A DNA stretch of 54,455 bases from Pseudomonadota bacterium (GTDB lineage: Bacteria; Desulfobacterota; Desulfobacteria; Desulfobacterales; RPRI01): assembly GCA_018901125.1 (NCBI GenBank), contig JAHIFE010000222.1, positions 1 to 54,455 of the forward strand, written 5' to 3'. The position numbers and the translations under genes are program-made. Position 1 is the first letter of the stretch; each line of letters opens with the position of its first letter. Under the pieces are notes generated by a model that ran no database searches, had not been told where the DNA came from, and worked only from the letters and a program-made list of their open reading frames with translations. This document shows positions 44,138 to 53,020 of the stretch, piece after piece.

Positions 44138-44805
44138 GATCTGACCTCTTTTAATCTCAATATTAACCTATATCCATATTTAAAATTATTCAGTATTATT
44201 CCCAAAGGATGTAATTTACCATTTTTATTGGTGTATTCATAATAGTTGACGCTCCAGACAGTTTTATTATCAACCAGGCAGCGTTTTTCAACAAGGAGAT
44301 TGTCTTGTCCTGCAAAAACATACTCAATAATTGAATCACCTTCATTTTGAGTAAAAACTATTTCATTTTTCTTCTTATACACCTTTGCGCCGGTTTCCGG
44401 AAGACGGTCAAAAAAGATTTTTCTTATATCACCTCCAACAGCTTCTGTAAAATTTCCTTTTTTTGTAAAATCCTCGATTGCAAATTTTAAAACTGTTTTA
44501 TCCTTTTCTCCCATAAGCTCAAAGAGTTTGACTCCAACAGGATTTATGCCTGCTACAGTAAATATTTTTTCTTTGGTATCAACATCCGAATATCCTATAA
44601 ATGAAAGGGTTTGACCCTTATATTCAAAAACAATCGTATTTATTATCTGAAACTTATCAGCCATCTTAAGTGCAAATTGTTCTTTTACAATTTCAGGATC
44701 AACATTTTCCACTGAAACAGGAATAGCTTTCTTAAAAGGAATAGCAGAACAGCCGTTAAGGCATAAAAGAATAATTCCTGTAATAGCAAAAAAATATTTT
44801 AACAT
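44134..44805 (-). CDS. Small outer-membrane-type lipoprotein of the APE export set (DUF3261-like)
   Basis: The 223-residue precursor has a lipoprotein signal peptide with LNGC (cysteine 19). The mature protein is beta-rich (FEYKGQTLSFIGYSD, VGVKLFELMG, NGKLHPLGIILNN), matching the DUF3261-type lipoproteins found beside MMPL exporters in aryl polyene clusters. It probably helps deliver the product to the outer membrane. The gene touches the MMPL gene with no gap and overlaps the dehydratase gene. Confidence 0.78.
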   Translation of the reverse strand: MLKYFFAITGIILLCLNGCSAIPFKKAIPVSVENVDPEIVKEQFALKMADKFQIINTIVFEYKGQTLSFIGYSDVDTKEKIFTVAGINPVGVKLFELMGEKDKTVLKFAIEDFTKKGNFTEAVGGDIRKIFFDRLPETGAKVYKKKNEIVFTQNEGDSIIEYVFAGQDNLLVEKRCLVDNKTVWSVNYYEYTNKNGKLHPLGIILNNFKYGYRLILRLKEVRS

Positions 44806-47241
44806 TTAATATCCTTTATTGCCTTTGATCCAAAGCCTGTAAATAGATGGAACGGCAATAACAGATGATAGAAATCCAGCCAGCAATCCGGTAAAAAGTG
44901 TTATACCAATTGAAAATAACAGGGGGTGTTTTGCAAAAAGAAGGACGCCTGTTCCTATCAATGTTGTTAAGGCTGCTAAAAAAACCGCTGTTACAGTTCC
45001 TGTATTATGCCCATAACGGCATTTATAAACCATGAATATTCCATAGTCACTGCAAAGGCCTACAAGAATCATGACAGCAAGAATACCGGGAGCATTAAGA
45101 GCCAGGCCTGCAACCGGAAGAACTCCCAATGCTGCCGCCACTCCGATGAAAACGGGTATAAGCGCAAGAATGGTCAGCCTGATATCTTTAAGCAATATCA
45201 TGGTTAAAATAGGAAGTAACAGTGCTGCAATTATTGAAAGATATATAATTTCATGTGAAATTGCTTTTGAAAGAGCTTTTGAAATGCTTTTCCGGGATAC
45301 CAAAAATGTTTCGGGATGGGCTTTGCTTATTTTAGCAAACTCTGTAATATAGGATTCTTCATCCGGAAAAAAAGTTATAACCTGCCAGCCTTTTTCATTT
45401 TTTAACACAAACCTTTCTTTAATTCTTTTTAAGAATTCATTCTTGATTACATCAACTGAAACATCAGTGCCTTCATAAAGGTGCTCAAAAAATGGTTCAA
45501 AAGCATTCTCTGCAAAATTATAAGCCTTACCTTCCTTAGAAAGCAGCTTTCTTAATTTCAACACTTTTTCTTTAGTCCAGAAATTATTCCATCTAAGGGC
45601 ATTTTCCGTTCTTGTTTTTTCCGAAGGCCATAACGACGCAAAACTTGAAATATTTTCATTTCCAAGTTTTTTAACTGCCTCATTGTATATAAGTTCGTTT
45701 ACATAGATCGCTTTTTCAAGATCTTTTTCCGAAACAACCAAAATGGCAGGATTCTCTTTTCCTCCCCATGCCTTCTGAAACGACTCTTCTGCTTTAAATA
45801 TCTGAGGATTACTTCCGTCAAATTGTTTTATATCACTGTCAAATACAGTTTTGGATGAGAAAAAAAGCGCCGTAATCATCAAAATTGCCCAAAAGAAAAT
45901 CCATATTTTATCCTGTGTCTTTTCAGAAACAGATTTTGGAAAAATTGAAAAGCTTTCAAAAAGGCCTTTTATCTTATACTCATCTTTTCTTTCAATAAAA
46001 ACCGGCAAAAAATATAATGAACAAAGAAGCGAAAAAATAATACTGATGATTGAAAAAAGCGCAAGCTGCCGGTATCCTGAAACATCCGAAAAGAAAAATG
46101 CTGCAAAAATACCTATTGTTGTTAAAGATCCTGCTATTACCGGTTTTGCAACCTGTTTAACAGCATCGGTCTTATTGCTGCAGCATCTTATGGCTGTATA
46201 TACGTGTATTCCATAATCAATTGAAATTCCGGCTATCGTTGCTCCCATGCCAATTATAAAATATGAGAGTTTATCTAAAAAAACAGAAGACAGGCTTATA
46301 GCAACAGCAATCGAGGCAAGGGGAATCATAAAAACCAGGATTGCCTTTATGTCACGGAAAAAAAACAAAAACACAAGAAAAAAAGCAATTGAAGCAATAG
46401 TCGTTGTAAGTTTTATATCACTTTTTATAACATCTTCATTGCTTAAAGTATGAAGATGGGCGGAAATCATATCTACACTAATATAAGGCGGTAGGGATTC
46501 AAGTTTTTTATCAAGATATGCTATAAGCTTACGCGAGCCGAAACCATCGCTTACAGGAACGGAAGTTTTGAGTATCATCAGGGCATGCTTTCCGTCCCGA
46601 CTCAGAAAGTGGCCGTTATTTATTATAACATCATAACCTGTGGAAGAAGAAAACTTTTGCAATTTTCCAAGCAAACCGGTTTTTAAGCCAAGAGGATCAG
46701 TTCTTATAAGCGGTGTAGAAAACATGCCGGAAGGAGAAAGAATCTGCCTGTAATTTTTTTGCAGTATTGATTTTATTCCTTCAGTATTTATTAATGAATC
46801 TATCTTTTCTAAAGTGCCCTTACCGGTTAACTGGGGTAAATATTTCAAAAAATCAAACAAATCTTTTGCTGATTCGTTTTCTGAAACACTGTAAAATACA
46901 TCTGTGATAAAAGATGGTTTTAATATTGATGAAAGCCGGTCAACTTCTTTGATAAGATCAATTTCGGAATAAGCGGAATCATTGAGTTTTACTGAGAGTA
47001 TTATCTTGTCTGAAAAATCCGATTCCCTTAAAAAACGCATGCTTCTTATAATTTCACCATTTTCAGGAAGCATCGTCTCCATATTGTTGTCAAAGGAAAC
47101 AAAAAACATACCGGCTATGGAAATTGTAATAATAATGAAAAAAATACAGACGGTAAGCAATTTTTTCGTTTTATTAATATTCTCAGATTTTAAAGATAAG
47201 TTATCTGACAATTGGAGCAACTCTCCATACAGCAGGATCAA
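44806..47241 (-). CDS. MMPL-family lipid exporter
   Basis: The 811-residue protein has the RND/MMPL duplicated layout: an N-terminal membrane helix (about 27-48), a large periplasmic loop, helices around 285-420 with a conserved ISIDYGIHVY, a second loop and a second helix bundle with CSDYGIFMVY. It exports lipids across the inner membrane using the proton gradient. The frame opens at ATG 47241, but a TTG at 47211 follows GGAGAG at good distance and may be the true start, since the LolA-like gene ends at 47201. The LolA-like carrier upstream and lipoprotein downstream complete the export module. Confidence 0.92.
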   Translation of the reverse strand: MILLYGELLQLSDNLSLKSENINKTKKLLTVCIFFIIITISIAGMFFVSFDNNMETMLPENGEIIRSMRFLRESDFSDKIILSVKLNDSAYSEIDLIKEVDRLSSILKPSFITDVFYSVSENESAKDLFDFLKYLPQLTGKGTLEKIDSLINTEGIKSILQKNYRQILSPSGMFSTPLIRTDPLGLKTGLLGKLQKFSSSTGYDVIINNGHFLSRDGKHALMILKTSVPVSDGFGSRKLIAYLDKKLESLPPYISVDMISAHLHTLSNEDVIKSDIKLTTTIASIAFFLVFLFFFRDIKAILVFMIPLASIAVAISLSSVFLDKLSYFIIGMGATIAGISIDYGIHVYTAIRCCSNKTDAVKQVAKPVIAGSLTTIGIFAAFFFSDVSGYRQLALFSIISIIFSLLCSLYFLPVFIERKDEYKIKGLFESFSIFPKSVSEKTQDKIWIFFWAILMITALFFSSKTVFDSDIKQFDGSNPQIFKAEESFQKAWGGKENPAILVVSEKDLEKAIYVNELIYNEAVKKLGNENISSFASLWPSEKTRTENALRWNNFWTKEKVLKLRKLLSKEGKAYNFAENAFEPFFEHLYEGTDVSVDVIKNEFLKRIKERFVLKNEKGWQVITFFPDEESYITEFAKISKAHPETFLVSRKSISKALSKAISHEIIYLSIIAALLLPILTMILLKDIRLTILALIPVFIGVAAALGVLPVAGLALNAPGILAVMILVGLCSDYGIFMVYKCRYGHNTGTVTAVFLAALTTLIGTGVLLFAKHPLLFSIGITLFTGLLAGFLSSVIAVPSIYRLWIKGNKGY

Positions 47242-47872
47242 TAGGAATATTTAAATGTGTGTCCACAAACAGCAGAGAGGTTGTGTCCCCGCTTTTTTCT
47301 TCGATTAATATTTTGTTAATATATTGCTCATCTTTTCTGAAATCAACCGTTACGCTTTTAATAACATTAGCTGCAAAGCTTGCAGGTTTGGGAACAAACT
47401 TGAGAGATACCGGTTTATCACTAAGCAGGATAACATTATATTCTTTCATAAGTTGGGTATATGTGCCTGAAAACCATTCCCGCATCTGACCGATTACAGC
47501 TTCAAAAGCCGGATTTTTTGACAGAGAAATCTTTTGAACCTTGTTTGTATCTTCATCCCACTGGCTGATTGTATCTTCCGACATAACCATGCTATATTTT
47601 AATGGCTTATTCACAAGCCAGGCCAGACGATATGGCTTTTCTATATAAACCGTTCCCTTTAATACAATCTTATTGTTAAACACAGCCAGCTCTTTTTCCT
47701 GAACAAAACCGGTTTTTAAGGTTTTTATCCCTGACATTTTATTTTCAAGTCTGCTTAAAACTTTATCTAAACCAATCTTGTTTTTGGCCTCAGTATCTGT
47801 TTCCTGTGCAATTGCAGATATCGACATCAGGATAATCAGCAAAACAATAAATATTTGTGACAACTTAATCAT
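47201..47872 (-). CDS. LolA-like periplasmic lipid carrier
   Basis: Taken from ATG 47872 (223 residues), right after GGAAAGGAAAAC; the longer reading from 47914 begins in low-complexity sequence. A signal peptide ends near AIAQE. The mature part has the LolA-type half-barrel segments FVQEKELAVFNNKIVLKGTV, YRLAWLVNKPLKY and FVDTHLNIPID. In aryl polyene clusters a LolA-like protein works with the MMPL pump, probably ferrying the lipid across the periplasm. It is followed by the pump gene, overlapping if the pump starts at 47241. Confidence 0.88.
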   Translation of the reverse strand: MIKLSQIFIVLLIILMSISAIAQETDTEAKNKIGLDKVLSRLENKMSGIKTLKTGFVQEKELAVFNNKIVLKGTVYIEKPYRLAWLVNKPLKYSMVMSEDTISQWDEDTNKVQKISLSKNPAFEAVIGQMREWFSGTYTQLMKEYNVILLSDKPVSLKFVPKPASFAANVIKSVTVDFRKDEQYINKILIEEKSGDTTSLLFVDTHLNIPIDPAVWRVAPIVR

Positions 47873-47932
47873 TAGTTTTCCTTTCCCTGTTCCCCATCCC
47901 CCGAATCCCAACACCTGATCCCCGATCCCTGT

Positions 47933-49057
47933 TCATTGATCACCAACCTTCGGCTCCTGGTCGATGTTATGCCAGATCTTAATCTCTCCTAAAGCAAGCA
48001 CTTCGTTATCTCTTTTTACAATTCCTTTTACTATGCCGAAACCACCAAACTTGGCATACTTGAAAACGAAGACGGAAAGCCTGTCTCCTATTCTTGCTTT
48101 TGATTTTATTATGAGCTTTTTTGCGCCCAGAAGATATCCTTCAGGAGCAGTATCCGATGTTTCCATATTCCTGAAACCATTAAGTGCTGCAATAGCTTGA
48201 GCCATCATTTCAAGGTAGGCAACATTATCGATACTGCCGTCTTTTTCCGCAAAAGGCATCCCTTCTCTGATCAATACCGAACATCCGGCACTGCGTTCTC
48301 CTAATATTTCTATTGTATCAATAAGTTTCATAGGAGGTATCTGTGGTATTATTCCGTCAAGTGGCAGTGGAAGAGAAATTATATCCTTTTTGTGTTTTTC
48401 ATTTCTTTCACATATTGGATCTGAAGCAAGATAGTCTCCTGTAATAAGATATGATCTGCCGCGGCATCCATAACAAATCTCAGCTTTTTCACATATGCCA
48501 CATGGCCCTTTAATCTTATTTTTATAGTTTCTCAAATCGCTGTAAATTTCACTGTCTTTTATAATATCGGATATCTTCTGAAATCGAATGTTTCCCAAAG
48601 GAATTTGAAGTCCGGGACAGGGCAAAACATAACCATACGATGTAATGACACAGGAAAATCCATGGCGCATGCAAAACACCGGATTATTTTCTTCTGAATA
48701 AGCATCACAAGAATATTCTTTATTTAAGATAGTTGTATCTATATCAAGACTTTTTGCAAACAACAGAATTTTTTGCATATCAGCAAAATATGCAACCTCA
48801 CTTCCGGAAAAAACAATCTTTTGTACGCCAAGAGCTTTTGCCTGTTTAATTATATCGCAGATCTCTTCGTCTGAAAGTTTGTTTTCATGCAAATTCTCAG
48901 GATTAATAAAAGCAGTTGAAAACCCGAAATCAACAGGATAACCTGTATATATTTCAAGAGCATAAAGGCTATCTGATCTGTGCTGATTCATATATTTATC
49001 ATGATATTTATCATGGAAAAATTCAGAACCGAATATTTGGCTGCAAGACTCAGGCAT
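47933..49057 (-). CDS. Degenerate radical SAM/SPASM region fused to an ApeP-like dehydratase domain
   Basis: The 374-residue protein joins two unrelated parts. Residues about 30-225 look like a radical SAM barrel with a SPASM extension: SPASM cysteines C129, C136, C147, C186, C189, C195, C198 and C216 are present. The CxxxCxxC motif expected near TGYPVDFGFSTA is gone, with Pro, Gly and Thr at the three positions, and the GGEP-like motif is FSGSE. Residues 230-365 form a hotdog domain (IPPMKLIDTIEI, AYLEMMAQAIAALNGF) like the dehydratase ApeP. A 12-base tandem duplication gives HDKYHDKY near residue 15. It overlaps the acyltransferase gene by 8 bases. Confidence 0.78.
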   Translation of the reverse strand: MPESCSQIFGSEFFHDKYHDKYMNQHRSDSLYALEIYTGYPVDFGFSTAFINPENLHENKLSDEEICDIIKQAKALGVQKIVFSGSEVAYFADMQKILLFAKSLDIDTTILNKEYSCDAYSEENNPVFCMRHGFSCVITSYGYVLPCPGLQIPLGNIRFQKISDIIKDSEIYSDLRNYKNKIKGPCGICEKAEICYGCRGRSYLITGDYLASDPICERNEKHKKDIISLPLPLDGIIPQIPPMKLIDTIEILGERSAGCSVLIREGMPFAEKDGSIDNVAYLEMMAQAIAALNGFRNMETSDTAPEGYLLGAKKLIIKSKARIGDRLSVFVFKYAKFGGFGIVKGIVKRDNEVLALGEIKIWHNIDQEPKVGDQ

Positions 49058-49817
49058 CTCTTTTATTTTCCATTATTTTAATATGATCCATCATTATTGA
49101 GCGAATTTGGTTCTTTAACTTATAAGGGCTAAAGTCCTTATATTTATCATATGTTATAGAATTAAGCTTATGTATTTTAATAACTCCTGGCTTAAGAAGA
49201 AGCGTTCCTCTCGCAGGGATATTCTCATTTCCGGTAATACATATAGGCACAATCGGGTATCCCGATTTAAGAGCCACTCTGAAAATTGAACTATGAAACT
49301 GCCCCACAGAACCATCTGCGGAGCGGGTTCCTTCAGGAAAAGCGGCAATTGAAATACCATCGTTTAAATGCCCGATAGTTTTTTTAACAAAATCTTCAAA
49401 CGCCATTTCCCTTACACTCAGATATCCGGCACACTTTGCCGCAAAACCAAGTACCGGAATTTTAAAAGGCCAGATATTTACAACCTGTATAACCTCTTCA
49501 TAAGGAAGATAAGCCATCAGAAAAGGATCCGAAGCGGATCTGTGATTACAGATAAAAATAAAAGGCCCCGGATGATTAATTGATGTTTCAAAGTCCTTAT
49601 AAGATATCCGCACGAAAGGAAAAGGGAGTATCCTGCATACACCAATACCATACCAGGCAATCGCCCTTCGAAATTTTTTCATTGCTTTCCGGTGGGATAT
49701 AAAAGGCGCCTGAAAAGCTATAATAAGAGCAAGAAAAGGAATCCCAAAAGCTGAAAAAGTAATAAAGAATGAATAAAATATTAAATTAAATATAAATAGT
49801 TTAAAAAAATCTTTCAT
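49050..49817 (-). CDS. PlsC-type 1-acylglycerol-phosphate acyltransferase
   Basis: The 255-residue membrane protein has N-terminal hydrophobic segments and the H(x)4D motif in NHRSASDPF (H92, D97), later FPEGTRS and VPICITGNENIP. It acylates a hydroxyl group, classically lysophosphatidic acid. In this operon it may attach the pathway's acyl chain to a glycerolipid or lipid carrier. A 159-base gap with no recognised feature lies before the ACP gene upstream. Confidence 0.9.
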   Translation of the reverse strand: MKDFFKLFIFNLIFYSFFITFSAFGIPFLALIIAFQAPFISHRKAMKKFRRAIAWYGIGVCRILPFPFVRISYKDFETSINHPGPFIFICNHRSASDPFLMAYLPYEEVIQVVNIWPFKIPVLGFAAKCAGYLSVREMAFEDFVKKTIGHLNDGISIAAFPEGTRSADGSVGQFHSSIFRVALKSGYPIVPICITGNENIPARGTLLLKPGVIKIHKLNSITYDKYKDFSPYKLKNQIRSIMMDHIKIMENKRDA

Positions 49818-49976
49818 TATCAGTTAAGTTGCTTATCAAGATCAGACAGAAGAAAGAGTTTATGGAATCAATCGAACAAAGGATATTTAATATTGCAGGA
49901 GCAAATCCGTAAGACTGCAATAAATCGCAAAAAATGTTAAATTCGTATTTATATGTTTTATAAATATGTTATACTA

Positions 49977-50228
49977 TTAATGCTCCTCTTTTAGTTTAAA
50001 GATAAAATTATATATATCCCCAAGAGAGCGTATATTTTTGATTCTCTCGTCGTTTCGTATCTTTACACCAAATTTTTCCTGCAAAGCCACAACAAGATCT
50101 ACCACATCCAGGCTGTCAAGTCCCAAATCCTCAAATATATTAGTTTCCGGTTTCAATAATTCTTTTTCTATTTCAAACGATTCTTCGAAAACCTGATTTG
50201 TCAGTTGTATTATCTCTTGTTCAGTCAT
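49977..50228 (-). CDS. Acyl carrier protein (third of three)
   Basis: The 83-residue acidic helical protein carries the phosphopantetheine serine S39 in LGLDSLDVVDLV. It is 21 bases downstream of KS C and probably its partner carrier. Confidence 0.93.
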   Translation of the reverse strand: MTEQEIIQLTNQVFEESFEIEKELLKPETNIFEDLGLDSLDVVDLVVALQEKFGVKIRNDERIKNIRSLGDIYNFIFKLKEEH

Positions 50229-50249
50229 CTAATATCCTGTTTTATAACA

Positions 50250-51473
50250 TTATACAATTTTTTTACATACTATCGAGGCATTGATCCCACCAAAAGCAAA
50301 GCAGTTTTTAACTATTATATCAATTTTTTTTGTTAATTTTTCAGTTACATGAAAAATACCTTCGCATTCAGGACTAACCGTTTCAAGATTCAAAGTTGGA
50401 TATATACATTCTTTTTGCATCATTATAAGGGATGCTATCAACTCAATAGATCCGGATGCTCCCAAAGTGTGGCCCATATATCCTTTAAGGCTGCTTACTG
50501 GCACCTGATCTCCGAATACCTCCTTTATGGCTTCGGCTTCCTCCTTGTCTCCATGTATGGTGGCTGTGGCATGGGCATTAATATAATCTACCTGATTTGC
50601 CTGTATATTTGCATCAGACAGAGCCTGCCGGAAACATGCCACCATCGAATCCTTGTTGGACTGACTTACATGAACTCCGCTTCCGCATGTATGATAGCCG
50701 ATAATTTCAGCATAAATTTTGGCATTTCTTTTTAATGCATGCTCATATTCTTCAATAAGAAGAATACCACTTCCTTCCCCACAAACAAGACCGTCTCTTT
50801 TTGCATCAAAGGGACGGGGTGTTTTTTCGGGTTCATTATTGTAACCTGCTGATGTAGCAAAAAGTATATCAAAAGAACCGGTGACGGTCGGGTGAAGATC
50901 CTCAGCTCCTCCACACAGCACTGCATCCTGTTTTCCAAGTCTTATAAGATCATAACCCGCGCCAATAGCCTGAAGCCCCGAAGCGCATGCAGCCGATGTT
51001 GCAAGAACATAGCCTGTAATACCCAGATGCTGGGCTGTATTCATCACAGCAGTATGGGATATACACTGAAAGAACTTCATAGAGGAAAGCCTTGTCAGAT
51101 CTTTATGAGGAATCATAATTTCAAAAGTATCATTAATGCTTTTCGCACTTCCCATGGTAGAGCCAATTATGCATCCTAAGCGTCCCGATGTTAGCAATCC
51201 GCGATCTATGCCCGAATCCAGAATGGCCTGCTCGGCAGCCTGTACTGAAAATATGCTCATTCTTCCCATTGATCTTCTGCTGGAACGCGGAATAGCCTTT
51301 TCATTTACAATCTCTGCAGGCGCTCCCACAAGGCTTCGCAAACCTATATACTGATCCCATCCATCCATATACCTAACAGCGCTTTTTCCTGCCTCAATAC
51401 CACAAATCATGGCTGGCACATCAACACCAAGGGGAGAAACAGCTCCTGCACCGGTAATAACAACTCTTTTCAA
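50250..51473 (-). CDS. Beta-ketoacyl-ACP synthase, intact, FabF-type (KS C)
   Basis: The 407-residue enzyme has FabF length and the full triad: C163 in TSAACASGLQ, H301 in NAHATATIHGD and H335 in GYMGHTLGASG. It condenses malonyl-ACP with the growing chain. Its ATG overlaps the stop of the phytoene-desaturase-like gene by 4 bases. It could start the chain or perform early extensions before the KS A/CLF pair takes over. Confidence 0.93.
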   Translation of the reverse strand: MKRVVITGAGAVSPLGVDVPAMICGIEAGKSAVRYMDGWDQYIGLRSLVGAPAEIVNEKAIPRSSRRSMGRMSIFSVQAAEQAILDSGIDRGLLTSGRLGCIIGSTMGSAKSINDTFEIMIPHKDLTRLSSMKFFQCISHTAVMNTAQHLGITGYVLATSAACASGLQAIGAGYDLIRLGKQDAVLCGGAEDLHPTVTGSFDILFATSAGYNNEPEKTPRPFDAKRDGLVCGEGSGILLIEEYEHALKRNAKIYAEIIGYHTCGSGVHVSQSNKDSMVACFRQALSDANIQANQVDYINAHATATIHGDKEEAEAIKEVFGDQVPVSSLKGYMGHTLGASGSIELIASLIMMQKECIYPTLNLETVSPECEGIFHVTEKLTKKIDIIVKNCFAFGGINASIVCKKIV

Positions 51474-52975
51474 CTTCCAAGCCTCTTTTTAATAAAATCA
51501 ATATACAAATCTTTTCCGACAACAACACGTCCTGTTATAAATGACGAAAGCATGGCTCCGACAATTCCGGGAAGTACCGAGCTTTGTCCTGCCGCATAAA
51601 CATTTCTTATCGGAAGCTTTCCGAAAAGATTAAACTGCCCGATTTTCTGTTTTATTCCGTATGCAGAACCATCGGGAGAATTAAGATAACCCTTAAAAGT
51701 CAGCATCGATGCAGCATCTATCAATTTAAAAGAATCTTTATATTCGGGGTAAGCCGTAAAGATTCTTTCCATTATATTTTCAATGCGCTCTTTCTTGTAT
51801 TTCTGATATGATTCTGGACGTTTGCCAGGTTCGGAATCTATCCATTGGCTGACATGCTCCAAAAAAGAAACCTCAAGAGCAGTAATAACCATATGCTTTT
51901 CCCCGTTCGCTAAATCCTGATTCTTTAAAATAACAAGAGCGGGTTTGCCGGTATAAGAGGGGTCCATAGCCCGGTTCATATCAGTGTTAGGAAAAAGCGA
52001 TAATATGGTAGGTTCTAAGTCTTCATCTTTAGGGATATAATTTCGGACTACTCCGAAAAGAGCAAAAAAACCGACAGATGGCTCAAAGGCGCTCACCCTG
52101 TTTACAAATGCTTTCGTAAGATATTTTGCGGGAAGAACATCTAAGATTGCCTTTGGATGTATTGTAAAAACACATCGGTCTGCCAGAATCTCTTCCCCGG
52201 TGTTTAACACAAATTTTCCAACAATATTGTTATTTATATCCGCGCATTCTGAAAGAAAGCTTTCAGTACGGATATCAATATCAAAATCGATAAACCGCTT
52301 TTTAAAAGCCCTGATAAAAGCATCTCCCCCGTCTTTTACCCTTGCTACAGATTCATAAAGTCCAAAACTTACCCTGCTGTGATTTGCAAAAGAAATCTCC
52401 GAAGGTTTTACTCCATAGCACATGCTGTATTTTGAAAGTAATCCTTTAAGCCTGCTGTTGTCCGTAAGCTTATTTAATACCTCATCAAGGCTGATATAAT
52501 CTTCATCGATCCAGTGATGGGAAAGTGAAATATTTCGCAAGTCAAGCGACACCGTTTTTTTGCAGACATTTAAAATCATGTCAAAATATTGATCAATAGC
52601 CTTTTTTTCTTCCGGAAAGTATTCTATTATTTTTGCTTTCTTCTCTTCATATCCAAAGGGAAAATCATAAACCGAGTTGTCTTCTTCAAATATTAATCTG
52701 ATTCCATCTTTTCTAGTTATGAATATAGGCTGAATCTGATCACTTATTCCAAGAACAGCAAGCATGTCAGCCAGAATTCCGTTTTTATAAAATCCTCCCG
52801 TAAAATGAAAGCCCGTGTCAAGTGGTATTCCCTGCTTGTAAAACCTGGCCATTGAACCGCCGACATTTTTGCTTTTCTCAAGAAGCAGTACGCGATGGCC
52901 GTTCATCCCAAGCAAAAGCGCAAGGGTCATTCCGCTTATTCCGCTTCCAACAACAATATCGTCATATTTTTTCAT
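51470..52975 (-). CDS. Phytoene-desaturase/carotenoid-isomerase-like flavoenzyme
   Basis: The 501-residue protein follows the CrtI/CrtISO family: VVGSGISGMTLALLLGMNGH (6-25), LLLEKSKNVGGSM with the FAD-ribose acid, DTGFHFTGGF, and a C-terminal YAAGQSSVLPGIVGAM flavin loop. These enzymes desaturate, saturate or isomerise polyene chains. In a carrier-protein pathway it could set double-bond number or geometry of the chain. Such a gene is not part of a minimal aryl polyene cluster but is found in the putative ladderane clusters. Confidence 0.88.
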   Translation of the reverse strand: MKKYDDIVVGSGISGMTLALLLGMNGHRVLLLEKSKNVGGSMARFYKQGIPLDTGFHFTGGFYKNGILADMLAVLGISDQIQPIFITRKDGIRLIFEEDNSVYDFPFGYEEKKAKIIEYFPEEKKAIDQYFDMILNVCKKTVSLDLRNISLSHHWIDEDYISLDEVLNKLTDNSRLKGLLSKYSMCYGVKPSEISFANHSRVSFGLYESVARVKDGGDAFIRAFKKRFIDFDIDIRTESFLSECADINNNIVGKFVLNTGEEILADRCVFTIHPKAILDVLPAKYLTKAFVNRVSAFEPSVGFFALFGVVRNYIPKDEDLEPTILSLFPNTDMNRAMDPSYTGKPALVILKNQDLANGEKHMVITALEVSFLEHVSQWIDSEPGKRPESYQKYKKERIENIMERIFTAYPEYKDSFKLIDAASMLTFKGYLNSPDGSAYGIKQKIGQFNLFGKLPIRNVYAAGQSSVLPGIVGAMLSSFITGRVVVGKDLYIDFIKKRLGS

Positions 52976-53020
52976 TAAATATGTTTCCGTTGTTCACTAT
53001 AATTCTTCAAAGGGCTCGCT

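Noticed and set aside
47201-47914. Longer LolA-like reading starting at 47914
   Set aside because: The extra 14 residues come from GATCCC-rich spacer DNA and put the signal peptide inside the protein; the ATG at 47872 has a good ribosome binding site.
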